From assembly GCF_019649055.1 (NCBI RefSeq), contig NW_026570236.1, positions 930,001 through 994,000 on the forward strand: 64,000 nucleotides of DNA, given 5' to 3'. Below are positions 23,885 to 34,796 of this stretch, in pieces. Made by a program: the position numbers and the translations under genes. Below the pieces are notes generated by a model. That model was given only the letters and a program-made list of their open reading frames with translations, had not been told where the DNA came from and did not search any database. Position 1 is the stretch's first letter. Every line of letters starts with the position of its first letter. This DNA is from Paramacrobiotus metropolitanus (lineage: Eukaryota; Tardigrada; Eutardigrada; Parachela; Macrobiotidae).

Positions 23885-24929
23885 CCGATCACTTCGGCCA
23901 ACGTTCAGTTCGGCCGAGGCTCACTTCGGCCGTCATTCATTTCGGCCGTCGTTCATTTCGGCAACAGTACATTTCGGCCAACTTCAGTTCTCTTAGGCTT
24001 TGTAGCTCCTGTTAAATTTCTAAAGGTTTCTTAGGTTTCCTTAGATTTCTTAGGGTTTTAATGCTTTCCCAGGCTTTTTTTGATTTTCTTAGGCCATCTT
24101 GGTATTTTTACTTTTCTTTGGTTTTCTTAGGTTACTTACGTTTCTTACGTTTCTTACGTTTCTTACGTTTCTTACGTTTCTTACGTTTCTTAGGTTTCTT
24201 AGGTTTCTTAGGTTTCTTAGGTTTTCAGGTTTCTTAGGTTCTTAGGTTTTCACAGGTTTCTCAGGTTTCTTAGGTTTCTTTGGTTTCTTAGGTTTTTAGG
24301 TTTCTTCGGTTCTTAGGTTTTCACAGGTTTCTTAGGTTTCTTTGGTTTCTTAGGTTTTAGGTTTCTTCGGTTCTTAGGTTTTCACAGGTTTCTTAGGTTT
24401 CTTTGGTTTCTTAGGTTCTTAGGTTTCTTAGGTTTTTTAAGTTGCTTTAAGTTTGGGTTTTGTGGATTTTCTTGCTTTACTCAGTTTTCGCTTTCGTGAC
24501 GATGGGCTTCATGTGATTATCTTGGGCTTCTCAGCTATGTTACGATGGTGCATATCGTTCACAGTCTTTAGCTTCTTCCTTAGTTTTCGCCTGCGGTAAA
24601 TCGCTAACCTGCAGCGAACCATCAGTTTCCAGTTTTGTTTTATTTGTGGACTTCCGTGTTAGGATGCCAATTCTTAGTGTTTGCCACCAGTTTTTTTAAT
24701 TGAGTTTCCGTTGATGTTGTACCAAAAATTTGTACCAAAATTTTAGTCCAAAATTAAGTTTTTTTTACTAATCAGACCCAAATATGCGTCAGCCGAATTG
24801 TAGTGTGGCCGAAGTGATCCGCGGCCGAAGTGAATGACGGCCGAAGTGAGTGGCGGCCGAAGTGAACGACGGCCGAAAATCTTTGGCCGAAATGAACGTG
24901 GCCGAAATGAAAACGGCCGAAGTGATCGG
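23885..24929. mobile_element. foldback element with repeat-array inverted arms
   Basis: The outer ends are CCGATCACTTCGGCC and its exact complement GGCCGAAGTGATCGG. Each arm is an array of ~18-bp units with TTCGGCCG and CATTTCGG cores (left 23885-23985, right 24785-24929, inverted). The centre is dominated by a TTTCTTAGG minisatellite. Arms built of tandem repeats are the defining layout of foldback elements such as those of Drosophila. No coding capacity is seen. Confidence 0.7.
24120..24450 (+). repeat. TTTCTTAGG minisatellite
   Basis: About 30 variable copies of a 9-11 bp unit (TTTCTTAGG, CTTACGTTT), with a higher-order ~60-bp period visible at 24220-24410 (…GGTTCTTAGGTTTTCACAGG…). Confidence 0.85.
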
Positions 24930-25093
24930 TAGCCAGTGAATTTTATTTTACTGATTTTCGTTTTCAATTTTTTTATTAATTTTTACGGGATTTGTCATAT
25001 GGAGCGGATTATTTATTCGCAAGTACTATTAATTATGTGCATTATTATTATCATTATTATTAATATTGTTGATTGCGGATTATTCTTGCATAG

Positions 25094-25288
25094 GGTCCGA
25101 CAAATTGGCGTCTGACGCCGTCGCATTCGCGGGAAGTGAACAAGACATGCTTCTTGCTGGAGTTTTACGACCAGCACGACGTGTGGCACATGGTGGTGGT
25201 GGTGAACATGTTCTTCTTCTTCATGACCATGCTCACGCTCGACGAAGACCTGCTCAACACGCTGCACGACCAGATACCCATCTTCTGA
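25094..25288 (+). CDS. terminal exon of a SID-1/SIDT-like dsRNA channel gene
   Basis: SID-1 family proteins are multi-pass membrane proteins that move double-stranded RNA between cells or compartments. Seen: an acceptor (TTGCATAG) before 25094, then an open frame to TGA at 25286-25288 encoding SREVNKTC, FYDQHDVWHM, a hydrophobic segment rich in V, M and F, then LTLDEDLLNTLHDQIPIF at the carboxyl end. The pattern (...FFDxHDxWHxxS..., LTLDDDL...QI.VF) is the characteristic last membrane segment and tail of SIDT proteins. No upstream exon was found in the 25 kb to the left, which is repeats, so it is either the far end of a gene with a repeat-filled intron or a stray copy. Confidence 0.6.
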   Translation, partial: GPTNWRLTPSHSREVNKTCFLLEFYDQHDVWHMVVVVNMFFFFMTMLTLDEDLLNTLHDQIPIF

Positions 25289-25299
25289 TTATCCCAACC

Positions 25300-26170
25300 G
25301 GGGCCTTTGTAATTTGGCCTTGTAATTTTTTATAATTTAATAAGCAGCTGATTGCGGACCTTAGTCAATGTTGTTTCGTTGTGGTTTTTTTAAATTTTGT
25401 TCCTGCTCAAGACATTTTCGTTATCTGTGATAAATTGATAATAGTATACACTTATTACACACTTTTGGTTGATTATAAAGATGAAATAAGGAAACATTTA
25501 AGAAAAATGCAATGAATTCTCAGTCAATTTTGCACATTGGTAATTAACGACGAGGGCGGATTGCATGTGCAGTAATTAATTTAATAGACAGTGGCGATCG
25601 GGTAAACAGCATAAAATTTAATTGCAAACGCTGTTCACAAGTTGTACGAAGAAACAGCATCTTGAAAGATAATACCGAGACATTACGAAAGCTAATTACG
25701 ACATTATCGAGACATTACATTAGCTTTTGTAATGTCTCGATAATACATATACCGGGTGGCCGAACAAAATGCTCTCGCCGCTTTTGGTTTGCTTCTCGCG
25801 AGCTACGTGACGTACTGTAAATTGTCTACACTATACACACTCGTTCGATAGACGATTTTATTAGCTACTAAAACAACAAAATGTGTTTCGAAAAATTAAC
25901 ACTTCATTGTTAACTATCGCACCAAGCCACCAAGTGAAATCTGGTCCAAATTTCCGGTGTACCCCAGTTAACGAAGTCCTTAACACAAGATCGCTCTGTG
26001 CATTTCGTTGTCAGTACTACTAGAACTTCGCCTCACCTTTTTTCCGTGCGTGAAATTTAAATTTTTAAATTGTTTTATTGTAAGAGGAGAATCCTCTTTA
26101 CACACAGCAGCCGCCCATCCGCCGCCTACCTGGTTGGCTCAAGCTCAAGCACAAATATCTTGATCTTCGC
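25300..26170. other. non-coding; AT-rich with short hairpins
   Basis: No gene recognised. A hairpin with arms TTATCGAGACATTACA and its complement lies at about 25693-25732, with a related partial copy just upstream. Confidence 0.4.
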
Positions 26171-26178
26171 CAACAGCG

Positions 26179-26246
26179 GCGATGGCACAGTGGCTGTGCT
26201 ACTTGGATCTCACTCGGTAGCCAGCGGTTCGATTCCGCTCCATCGC
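26179..26246 (+). ncRNA. tRNA-like sequence, probably a tRNA-derived SINE head or tRNA pseudogene
   Basis: A 7-bp acceptor stem (GCGATGG at 26179 with CCATCGC ending 26246), a perfect T arm (AGCGG-TTCGATT-CCGCT) with an intact B box, and an A-box-like TGGCACAGTGG. The anticodon region is abnormal: a GCTAC/GTAGC stem with a 14-base loop and about four bases fewer than a canonical tRNA. TTTTT follows, as for polymerase III. A working tRNA is unlikely. Confidence 0.5.
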
Positions 26247-26249
26247 TGT

Positions 26250-27385
26250 TTTTCGGAATTTCCTCAACAGACAGGATCTTCATCTGACCGCCCTCCCTCG
26301 CTGAGATCACCACGGACAGCCGACTTATGGCTGCCTCTGTTATATAATCTAAAGAAAGACTTCTTTAGAAAAAAGGATTTTCTTCTGGCGTTGCAATGCC
26401 ATAGTGAATTTATTAAAGGTTCAACATGGCAGTGCTACGCGTGTCGGCGTGTGTGCATGCCCCGTGCAGCCACTTTATGGAGGAAGCCTGAAATTGTACA
26501 CTATACCAAAGTCCACAGACGACGATAATGTCTGCTGAAATATTTGCCTGTCGCTTTAATTGAGTGCAGAGATGACCTTAAACCTGAAATGCGAAATTTT
26601 GCGGCTTAAAGCAAAGAAATCTTATCATTAGTTTCCCATTTCTTAATTTCCAGATCAGTTATCCAGTCATTTAATGCAATACACCTGCTGCATATTGCAT
26701 AGGGACTCCGTAATTCATTAGGAGTTGCTCTGCTTTCCCCTTTTTAAGCTGTAGCTTCGTAGACTATGCGATAGCAGTTTACTTGTCCGTGAAATCCCAG
26801 TTTCAATACTAACACCATTAGTGCCGTTTTTATCCCAGTTTAACAATCAGTACACTACTTGAATATTCCCCAAGTTGCCCCGTTTGCCTTTCTACAACAC
26901 CACCTTGCCTTATCTATTGAAAACGAAAACGTAGCAAATTTGCCTTAAATCGCGGGCAGTTCTGCAAGAAAGGTAATCGCGCCCGCCCGGGACAGCACTT
27001 CACAGAGCAGTTAACGCCATGGCCATTTTGCAAAAGAAAGGCGCTTTACAAATTGAAGACTGCTCTATCCGATGGTAAAAACATTGAAGTGATAAAATTC
27101 CAGGGTTATGAAATATAAATTTTTTAAGTTAGCTGCCTAAACTGAGTATCGATGCTAGCAGTGACTGGCCCGGCTCACCATTACGAACGCGTTTGCAAGT
27201 AAACGCACCTGCGATGAAATCAATGGAGAGCACAGAATCGGGATACGCATCTTTTGTTCTACTGCCAGCCATAAAACAGCACTGGTCAGCGGAATCAAAG
27301 AAAACACCGAAAGACAATAGATTTTTATCACACTCAAGTGTGGTAAGAAGCGGGCAATGGCTGTCTTGATATGTGTGGTGGGCTG
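26250..27385. other. no recognised gene
   Basis: Several open stretches occur but none shows a family motif. 27129-27385 is open on the minus strand up to the inserted element and could be part of an exon; this is unsupported. Confidence 0.3.
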
Positions 27386-28035
27386 CAGGGGCTATTCGAG
27401 ACCCCCATCGACCATGCACTATTTTGTTAAGCCGAATCTGACCACGTATTAATGATCAGCGAATTTTTCTGATCTAGAAAGTATTTTTTAAAATTTTTTT
27501 GGGAACAAAAAAATTCTGACTGCCAGCCCCCTAAGCCCCCCACAGTATCCTGGGCGGTAACAATAAGATCAGGGGCAAAAATTTCATTTTCGTTTTGTTT
27601 TCACTGTTTCTAGGTAAATCTATAACGCTGAATTCTAATTTGATGTTAAAAAATTGATATAAGTAGTGTGGAAGAACTTTTTGTTGAGAAGGGTATCGAT
27701 ACTCTATGTTACGTCAATTGTGTGAATATTTGTTTGTTTTCAGTAAATCTTTTTATGCTCAGCTCATATTATATTTTAACATCACATTCGAATTCACCGT
27801 TATTGATTTACCTAGAAACAGTGAAAACAGCACGAAAATAAAATTTTTGCCCCTGATCCCATTGTTACCGCCCAGGATACTGTAGGGGGCTTAGGGGGCT
27901 TGCAGTCAGAATTTTTTTGTTCCCAAAAAAATTTTAAAAAATACTTTCTAGATCAGAAAAATTTGCTGATCATTAATACGTGGTCAAATTCGGCTTAAAA
28001 AAACAGTACATGGTCGATGTCTCGAATAGCCCCTG
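27386..28035. mobile_element. 650-bp long-inverted-repeat element with 8-bp target duplication
   Basis: Ends CAGGGGCTATTCGAGA and complement; the arms are about 290 bp each and about 90% alike by eye. GTGGGCTG is duplicated at 27378-27385 and 28036-28043. The CAGGGG terminus and 8-bp duplication suggest the hAT superfamily. No transposase inside. Confidence 0.7.
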
Positions 28036-30011
28036 GTGGGCTGGAACAGTCAACATGCCCATGAGTGATGTAAACTTGCATGAACTTTCGAAGGCTACCG
28101 TTCAAAATGCATCAGATAAAGTTTGAAAACTAACTCCTAATTCAGGCGATCTAACATAATTTTGAAACTTGATGCATTGGGTGTAGCAATACCTTAAAAG
28201 TATAATTACGGGAGCGATTTTGAAAAAAATTGTTTTAACTCAAGTTATTTACGAAAATCGAAACCCTAAATGTGTTTTTTTAAGTTTGTGAAGTCTGAAA
28301 ATTTTTTTTTCAAAAAAGGCCTCGCAAGGTGCAGGAGGACTATGTTTACCTTTTCTGGGTGGTCTATCTAAAATTCTGTATGGTTGCCTGAAGACTAGTT
28401 AATTTTTGAGCGTGATTTATTCAATTCACATTTTAAACTGTGTGTTTAAAGCCGATCTTTCCGGTTTTGAGTTGTGAATTTTTCTCAATTTAAACTGGAT
28501 GTAACGAAGTATCAAGAAAGAAAATACGATTTTAAAAAAAATTTAGAAAACCGACCTTCTTTATCTGAATAAAGCCAAACTAGCCATGTCCTTAAGCGAA
28601 AACTAAGTAAATTAACCACTGCGGGGGTCAGGTACGTTCTTAAAATCGGACTTTAGAACCATCCCACAGTCTCAGAATCCTAGCGGCCATTTTGTCTTCT
28701 TTCTTTCGTTTTATTTCTTTCTCAAAACTTAATTTTGATGAGAAAAGTACATGAACACGATGGAATATCCTCTGTTATGGAACGTAAGCTACAGCGAAAC
28801 TGAAAAACGCGTGTTGGCTGTTGAGACAGTAAGGGGTGGTCGGTTTAGCAGTGGTAAGTTCTTAGCTTTTCCCATAGACTTTGTTTGTTAACGTTTTTGA
28901 AAGTTTTCTTACAAACCTATTTTTTTCTTCAAAAACTGATTTGTGATGGCTGATCTACACTTTAAGGGCCATCGAATGATATGTAGTCACGGCAGCTTGG
29001 ATTAGTGCGTCGAGTTGACAGACTCAACAAAGATTAAGGCGATCTATTTGTTTTGCTTCATTCCTAGAGAAGTTACAGTAACTACATTTTATAGAATAGA
29101 AAAAAATGCTCTTTAAAATGAGAGATCTTTTGAAAAGCATAGAAACTGAGCAGAAACAGAAATCTGTCTAAAACCAAAAAGTACCGGGGGTCTAAAATGA
29201 CGCACGGGTGCAGCAGCACGGTTCGATTCACGTAGCTGCCACCACATTTCGAATCAAAATGTACCCAACCGCACGCGGGCTGCGTGTCTGCGTAGCGCTG
29301 TGACCGTGCGCAGGCTGCGATTTCATGAACGCCATGCGCAGCCTGCAGGTAGCGTGGTTGTCTCCTCAAACTCGTGCACCGATGCAGCGGACCATTTTCG
29401 AAACACGAAGACCCTAATTTACTAGGAATAATATTTGGACAGTTCTACGCGTTTTGTATTCCATTGCCGCAATGGAATTGGATGTTCTTGGTACCATTGG
29501 AAACAGAAAATTATTCTACATACTGGGTTTTCTTGGTTTTGCGATAGAATCTTTCGAACTCCAGCGCTCAGTGGTTTTATCGGTAAGAACAATTAGTTCT
29601 ATGTTTAAAAATTCACATCTTTTTAGCTTTTCATTCAAAGTTTTTTTCAAATAAACCCAGTATGTAAAATAATTTTATGTTTCAACTGAAAACATCAAAC
29701 CTGAAGATGTTCCATTTACTGCTTTGATGGGATTTTTTAAGGGCAAACGCAACATAAAAATTTTTCTAACATTTGTGCTTTTAGCGCTGCTTTTGAAAAT
29801 CTATCTGTTAAAAAGCGCGATTTTTGAGCTTTCTAATGAGCCTATACACTTCTAAAACGGACCAAAACAAGGCACAGAAAAAATTTTCAAAGTAGCCATA
29901 AATATTGGCATGTTTCAAACAAGTATATCCCGTTAAGGCTAACGCGATTATTATATAGATGAATTATGGTACTGCCAAAGAGACTGGTATATTATTATTA
30001 TTATAATATAA
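28036..30011. other. mostly non-coding; one possible first exon at 28752-28853
   Basis: From an ATG at 28752 an open frame encodes MNTMEYPLLWNVSYSETEK and ends at a good donor (AGTG|GTAAGT). No continuation was identified, so it is only a candidate. Near 29300-29345 a CGCAGCCTGC repeat occurs in inverted orientation. Nothing else is recognised. Confidence 0.25.
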
Positions 30012-30866
30012 TTACAATTCCTACACCGCCGTTTTTTCCCCAACATCTCCTCCTACACCGTTCAACGTAAATTTTTCCACGTTAGCTTAAAAAACGTCTA
30101 AATTCCTGTAGGGTGGCAAGACGACTTTTGTTTACCGCTGTTTTCACTTCCAAATTTACGAAACTTTTGCGCAACGAATTTCGCTTATTGGCTGAATCAC
30201 AAACTACTAACGTCGAATAGGGGAATGAGTTATTATTGCGAAAAAATAAGCATGGCAACATCTACAGTACGAAATACCAACATATTATTGGAAAGTGCTG
30301 TTACAGTAATAAGGATGGGCGGAAACAACAAACACATTGCGAATCCGACATGTTCACATTATACGAGTATCTTTGCATTTGCCAGTTCGCATCAAACAGC
30401 ATTTACAAAAATGCAGCACCAAAAGATTGTTTTTATAAGAACGATCAGAAACAATTCGAAAATACACAAAAATGTCCTTACGGAAGTTTGGCCCACAAAC
30501 GCAAAACTTTAGGCCATGCCGAGTTGTTCGTATGCCGAAAGAGGAGTACGGCAACAGTTTTTAAAAAGGTCACATTTACAATTTTTATTACACTTACTTT
30601 ACTACTTAACACTAAAAAAATGGAAAATATGATAACGGCAATACGGAAAAAACAAAATTCGTGCAAGAGATTGATAAACATCAGCTTCAAATCTGTGAAA
30701 AACCTTCGATTAGCTGAGCACCATTTAATCCTTTGAATACTCGGTGAAAGTTCGTGAAAAACGCTGATGCAACCTTTTTTAGAAGATGTTTCTTGGCGGA
30801 GAATTCTGCATTCGGTTATCGATATAAATATTTTCCGAATATATTTCTTCGAATATATAATGAGGG
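30012..30866 (+). mobile_element. family A repeat, copy 7, 5' part
   Basis: Starts ACAATTCCTACACCGCCG and follows the copy 1 landmarks in order (CATCTCCTCC, ATGGCAACA, AGCATTTACAAAAATGCAGCA). It is broken at 30866 by the Maverick and resumes at 50123. Confidence 0.65.
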
Positions 30867-31110
30867 AGTAGATACAGGTGCTACACGAATCCCTTGAGTA
30901 CACAAATCGTAAAACCATTTTGATAGGGAACAGGGAGAAGTAAAAAACCTTAAGTAAACAAACTTTTGATAGGGAATAGGGAGACGTAAAAAACGCTATG
31001 TACACACACCTGTGCAAACACATTCCACACTTTCATTGCCGTGCATTCCAAACTTTACGAGCACACTGACCGGTAATAAAATCCTTCTCGAGACACAGAA
31101 CAGAGAGAAG
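30867..31110 (+). repeat. Maverick left terminal inverted repeat
   Basis: 244 bp, complementary to 49874-50117. By eye there are only a T/G difference in the GACGTAAAA segment and a C/T difference near CTTTCATTG. Confidence 0.95.
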
Positions 31111-31194
31111 GCAATGATGATCAGCCGATCTGATAAGCGCTGAACCAGGATATGCTACTGCTGCCAGTCTTAATTACTGCACAGACACAAGTGC

Positions 31195-31233
31195 ATTTGC
31201 AAATCTGGTCATTTGCATTGCCGCTCATTTGCG
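31195..31233 (+). promoter_or_regulatory. three octamer-like sites at exact 16-bp spacing
   Basis: ATTTGCAAAT at 31195, ATTTGCAT at 31211 and ATTTGCG at 31227 start exactly 16 bases apart, about 150-190 bp upstream of the first Maverick ATG. ATTTGCAT is the classic POU/octamer sequence. A role as a promoter element is inferred. Confidence 0.4.
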
Positions 31234-31380
31234 TTTGGCAATTTTGATTTCTCGCTAATTGGACACGTATCGCTCAGCCTACATTATCGCGAAAGCCTGA
31301 TCCCGCAATAGTTCGTCCTGCATTTCTGTGTGGCTGTGCTGTGGTTGTTCTTTTTGTCGCTCTATTTCCCACTGCAAGAT

Positions 31381-32766
31381 GGAAGCCAGTGCTGCTCAAT
31401 CTGACGGCCAGCTTCGATCCCCGCGTCTACAGGAGATTGCTGCTCGAGCATCTCCGCCTGCACCGTCGGCATCCGCGACTGCGCCCACTGCACCATCGGC
31501 ATCCACACCTGCATATGCAGAGCAACCGTCGTCTGCATCTACGGGCAATGGTTCTCCAGCGTCTGCAGCTGCAGCACCCGTGGGCCCGCCGTCATCCTCA
31601 GCACCGATCACCGGGACCAGTGGTGTACAGGTACACAAAATTCAAAACTTTTATTTTTTTTGTGGTTTTTGCATGAGCTGGTACATTTAGCTGTGTACTT
31701 TATTCGACAACAACCTGTACTCAATGACAAGAAGCTTGCGCAAATTTAAAATATTTGAAATGATTGAATTTAGCTGTGTTTGATCACAACTGTTTTTCAT
31801 ACGTGTTATAATTTTTTGTTGTGTTATACATTTTGCTGCTTGGTTTAGAAGGCTCCATGGCGACGTCCCCCGCATGACCCACGGATCAAGAACCGTGTAA
31901 ATGTGGGCAAGCGAATGCCTGTGGCACCCGTGGAGGATGATGAAGAGGAGGAGGAAGAGACTCGGAAGAAGAAGACACCGAAGAAGAAGACACCGAAGAA
32001 GAAGACGCGGGTGATTCTGACGATCCCAGCAAGTTCGCGTACTATGAAAAACAGGTAAGCAAAATTTGACGCCACATATAAATTTTGACGCCACATATAA
32101 ATTTCCACACCGTATATCAATTTGAGTGCTTGTTGTTTCTAGGTTGAAAAGCTGAAGAATCCCGCCAAGAGGGCTCGTACCAGCGGTCCTGGGGTGGAGC
32201 GTACTCGAGGCAAGCTCGCCACCGTGGTGTACGATGATTCCGTCGCCTACTTTGATCTGACCAAATCCGTCAAGATCATTGGTCCCAATGGACGAATTTT
32301 TGTTTCCGGCAGTTGGTACGGCCGGTTCTTGATGGAGCTGTGTGACTTGGGGGATCTTGATGCCAGTAAGATCCCGTTGGCTGCTCCCGACCATCCGGAT
32401 CGCCTTCTGCCAAAGTGGCGTGAGGACGACGCGAAGAAGCGCGCTGCTCTTAAGCGAAAAATGGAACAAGTGCTGAAGGTTGGCGGCTATTCATGCGGCT
32501 ACTGTTATCACGAGGCCACCGACAAATCCGCAGTCCACATCTTCTGTCATGAAACCATCTCCAAGGCCCGGCAGGAGTGCTTGCGCCATGTGAGAGGCCA
32601 ACTGGGCAATGATCCACGCGATCCGTGCGACTACTTTGCTCGCGATGAACCTGACGCAGCTGCTAACCGGACGGAACCACAACGTCCTTATATTAAGTTC
32701 GCGCCGGGCGGACGCATTATTCTCCAGCACAATGGCAAGCATTACGGACGGATCAACCAGGAATGA
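31381..32766 (+). CDS. Maverick cargo gene 1, unknown protein, three exons
   Basis: Not recognised. Exon 1 starts at ATG 31381 (good AAGATGG context) and encodes an Ala/Ser/Pro-rich region, ending at CAG|GTACAC about 31629. Exon 2 (about 31849-32053) encodes a basic stretch, then an acidic run of Glu with Thr/Asp, then DSDDPSKFAYYEKQ. Exon 3 (32143-32766) encodes VEKLKNPAKRAR, a globular part with a CGYC motif, and ends HYGRINQE. The frames of the start and end of exon 2 disagree; the slip lies in the GAAGAAGAAGACACC-type repeat near 31960. Composition (basic, acidic, then a compact domain with paired cysteines) suggests a nuclear or nucleic-acid-related protein, but this is inference. A possible AATAAA signal lies near 33058. 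Confidence 0.65.
32065..32106 (+). repeat. TTTGACGCC...TATAA motif, site 1 (intron of cargo gene 1)
   Basis: Two copies of TTTGACGCCACATATAAA in tandem, inside the second intron. Related sites lie at 34054-34082, 39757-39785 (reverse) and 48745-48773. Confidence 0.6.
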
Positions 32767-33483
32767 AACGTTTTTCATGTCGTACTGCCTGTTTTGTTGT
32801 TTTCGCACTTGTTTGCTGCTACATGAAGTGTTTTTGCTTAATGCTTCCATATTTTTATGTATCATGGAAGTGGTTTTTACAATTGTCATGCCACGTTTTA
32901 TGCCAGTGTAAATTTTGAACAACGCATAAATTTCAACGTTCCATTTTCACACGTTTTTAAGTACATTTATGTAAATCTGCAAGCGCATGTATTGCATTGC
33001 CTCATTTACAAATGTTCACTTCATGGTATTTAAAAACGAAAAATGCGATGAACGAACAATAAATTAGTACTACCATTCGCACGGAAAATATTAAGTCAAA
33101 TTTTTTCTGCTCACACACAAAGTTTCTGTCCGCACATATCATTTATGTTCTCAAGTACAACCAGTTAAGATGTGACATACGAACCCGTTAGCAATTGCTC
33201 TCTTTGTATTGGATGTCATAAAATTTACAAGGGGAATTTGACACCTGTTTTAGCTTTTGATCGGCTTTCACCACACGTGCACCACATCGCACCGTTGTTT
33301 ACTCTTGAACAGGCATGGCGCGTACGCAAAGCAAAGCGTAACCAATAAACTGATTCAAAATGCAATAAAATTTTCAAATTGCAATCTTGTAAGATGGTTG
33401 ACCAGACGTGAGTTTGCCGACAAACGGCACACTTTCAGTTTAAATTTTCAAAGCCGTTGTAAGTTTTGAGTTTTTATCTGGAC
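32767..33483. other. Maverick spacer between cargo genes
   Basis: No gene recognised. A candidate AATAAA for cargo gene 1 lies near 33058; the remainder presumably includes the promoter of cargo gene 2. Confidence 0.35.
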
Positions 33484-34796
33484 ATGGATTCTCGTGCAAC
33501 TTCCACGCCGAATACCGGCTGTACCAACGACATCGACGTGGACAATTTAAACCTAAGCGCTATTTTTGACCGAACGTTTTTGTCAGCTATGGCCAAAGAA
33601 GCATGGCCGGAAATTACCAACACCGAAGTTGAAGCTGGTACGTGCATACTACATTTAAATTAGGTGAAACGAAAATTTACTTCGCTTATCTGGTAGCCAT
33701 GGCCAATATTGACGGTACAAGTGGGCAACCTCGCGGAAGCCGTGATTCAACGCCTTCGACAAACACTTCTGCGGGTACCAAATTTTTTCTTTCAAATTCA
33801 TTACACATTTATCAGTCATGTACTGTTTTTAGAGAGCGAGAACACCCAACCGCAATTAAAAGCGGATGATAGCGATGTCATTCTCGTAGATGATCCGGTC
33901 CGGAAGCCATCCAACGGTCGAATTCCGGTCAACAGCCGTAAGTAAACTGACTTAATATTATTATATTTAATATAAATTAGTACAGTATCGGTTTTTTAAC
34001 GCAACGTACAACTTCTTATGCCGCATATAAATTCTGATATCACATAGAAAAAGTTTGACGCCGTTTTTGACGCCATGTATAATATGTTTATATGTATTTA
34101 GCGCAATGGGAAAATCCTGATCAAGCCGACGAGCACGATGATGATATTGTCATCGTTTCATCATCTCAGGCTAAGAAACGGAAGCCTCTTGTGCAGACGT
34201 ATCTTGCTCCACCTGGCAACCGGAAGCAAGCGCCACCGGCGCCGTACAAAAAACGAAAGGCGATCCATGAGCGCTTCGCAAATATGCCAGCATCGCCCGT
34301 ACAGTACGGAGCTGGACTTCCTCGAGGTCTGCTTAGCGCTCCCCATGCTCCGCGGCCGTGGCCGCCTGTGGCTATACCCGGATTGAGGCGTCCACCGGTC
34401 ATGCCGGGACCGCGCCCCAGCACTTCGCAGATGGCAGCAGCAGTTCCACGTGCTGAAATGACGATAAGGCCGAACGTGCCCCTCCAGCTAGTACGTCCGT
34501 GGGGAGTTCCAGGATATATCCCGGCTATGCCTGGATACTATCCCGGTATGCCAGGATTTGGACAACCATTTCCGCACTGGTATGAGCCGAATGCGTATCA
34601 GCGGGAGTACGACATGATGATGAACATCATGCACGGTTTTGGTATCGGGAATGCCAACAATGGGCACGGCTTCGGTTTGAACGGAAACGGAAACCACAAC
34701 AACAATGGGCATCGCTTCGATAATAACGGGAACGACAATCATGGGCATGGAAGCGTCGTCAACGGAGATAATAATAATAATAATGGAACTCAGTAA
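33484..34796 (+). CDS. Maverick cargo gene 2, unknown protein, four exons
   Basis: Not recognised. Exons 33484-33637, 33697-33774, 33833-33937 and 34102-34796 all join in phase 1 with GT/AG borders, giving about 345 residues. The protein is mostly disordered: an acidic start, two short segments with acidic runs (DDSDVILVDD, DEHDDDIVIVSSS) that resemble SUMO-interacting motifs, a basic patch (AKKRKP, YKKRKA), a Pro/Gly/Met-rich middle, and an Asn/Gly/His-rich tail. The two VILVDD/IVIVSSS stretches are a notable pair. Exon 4 reads without break. AATAAA near 35160 could end the transcript. A host-modifying role is speculation. Confidence 0.65.
34054..34082 (+). repeat. TTTGACGCC...TATAA motif, site 2 (intron of cargo gene 2)
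   Basis: TTTGACGCCG followed by TTTTTGACGCCATGTATAA, matching site 4 at 48745-48773 with one difference over 29 bases. Confidence 0.65.

Noticed and set aside
25066-25335. 89-residue open frame with Ala/Arg/His-rich protein
   Set aside because: It is a shadow frame of the SID-1-like exon, which reads in another frame with recognisable motifs.
26179-26246. Functional tRNA gene
   Set aside because: The anticodon arm has a 14-base loop and the molecule is short; kept only as tRNA-like.
26070-26528. 152-residue open frame
   Set aside because: It passes through the tRNA-like sequence and has no family signature; chance frame.
27129-27419. 96-residue minus-strand open frame
   Set aside because: It runs across the end of the inserted 650-bp element and shows no motif; too weak to call.
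29082-29369. 95-residue minus-strand open frame
   Set aside because: Overlaps an inverted CGCAGCCTGC repeat; composition is that of non-coding sequence.
31396-31638. Minus-strand Asp/Ala-rich open frame
   Set aside because: Antisense of cargo gene 1 exon 1, caused by its GC-rich Ala/Pro codons.
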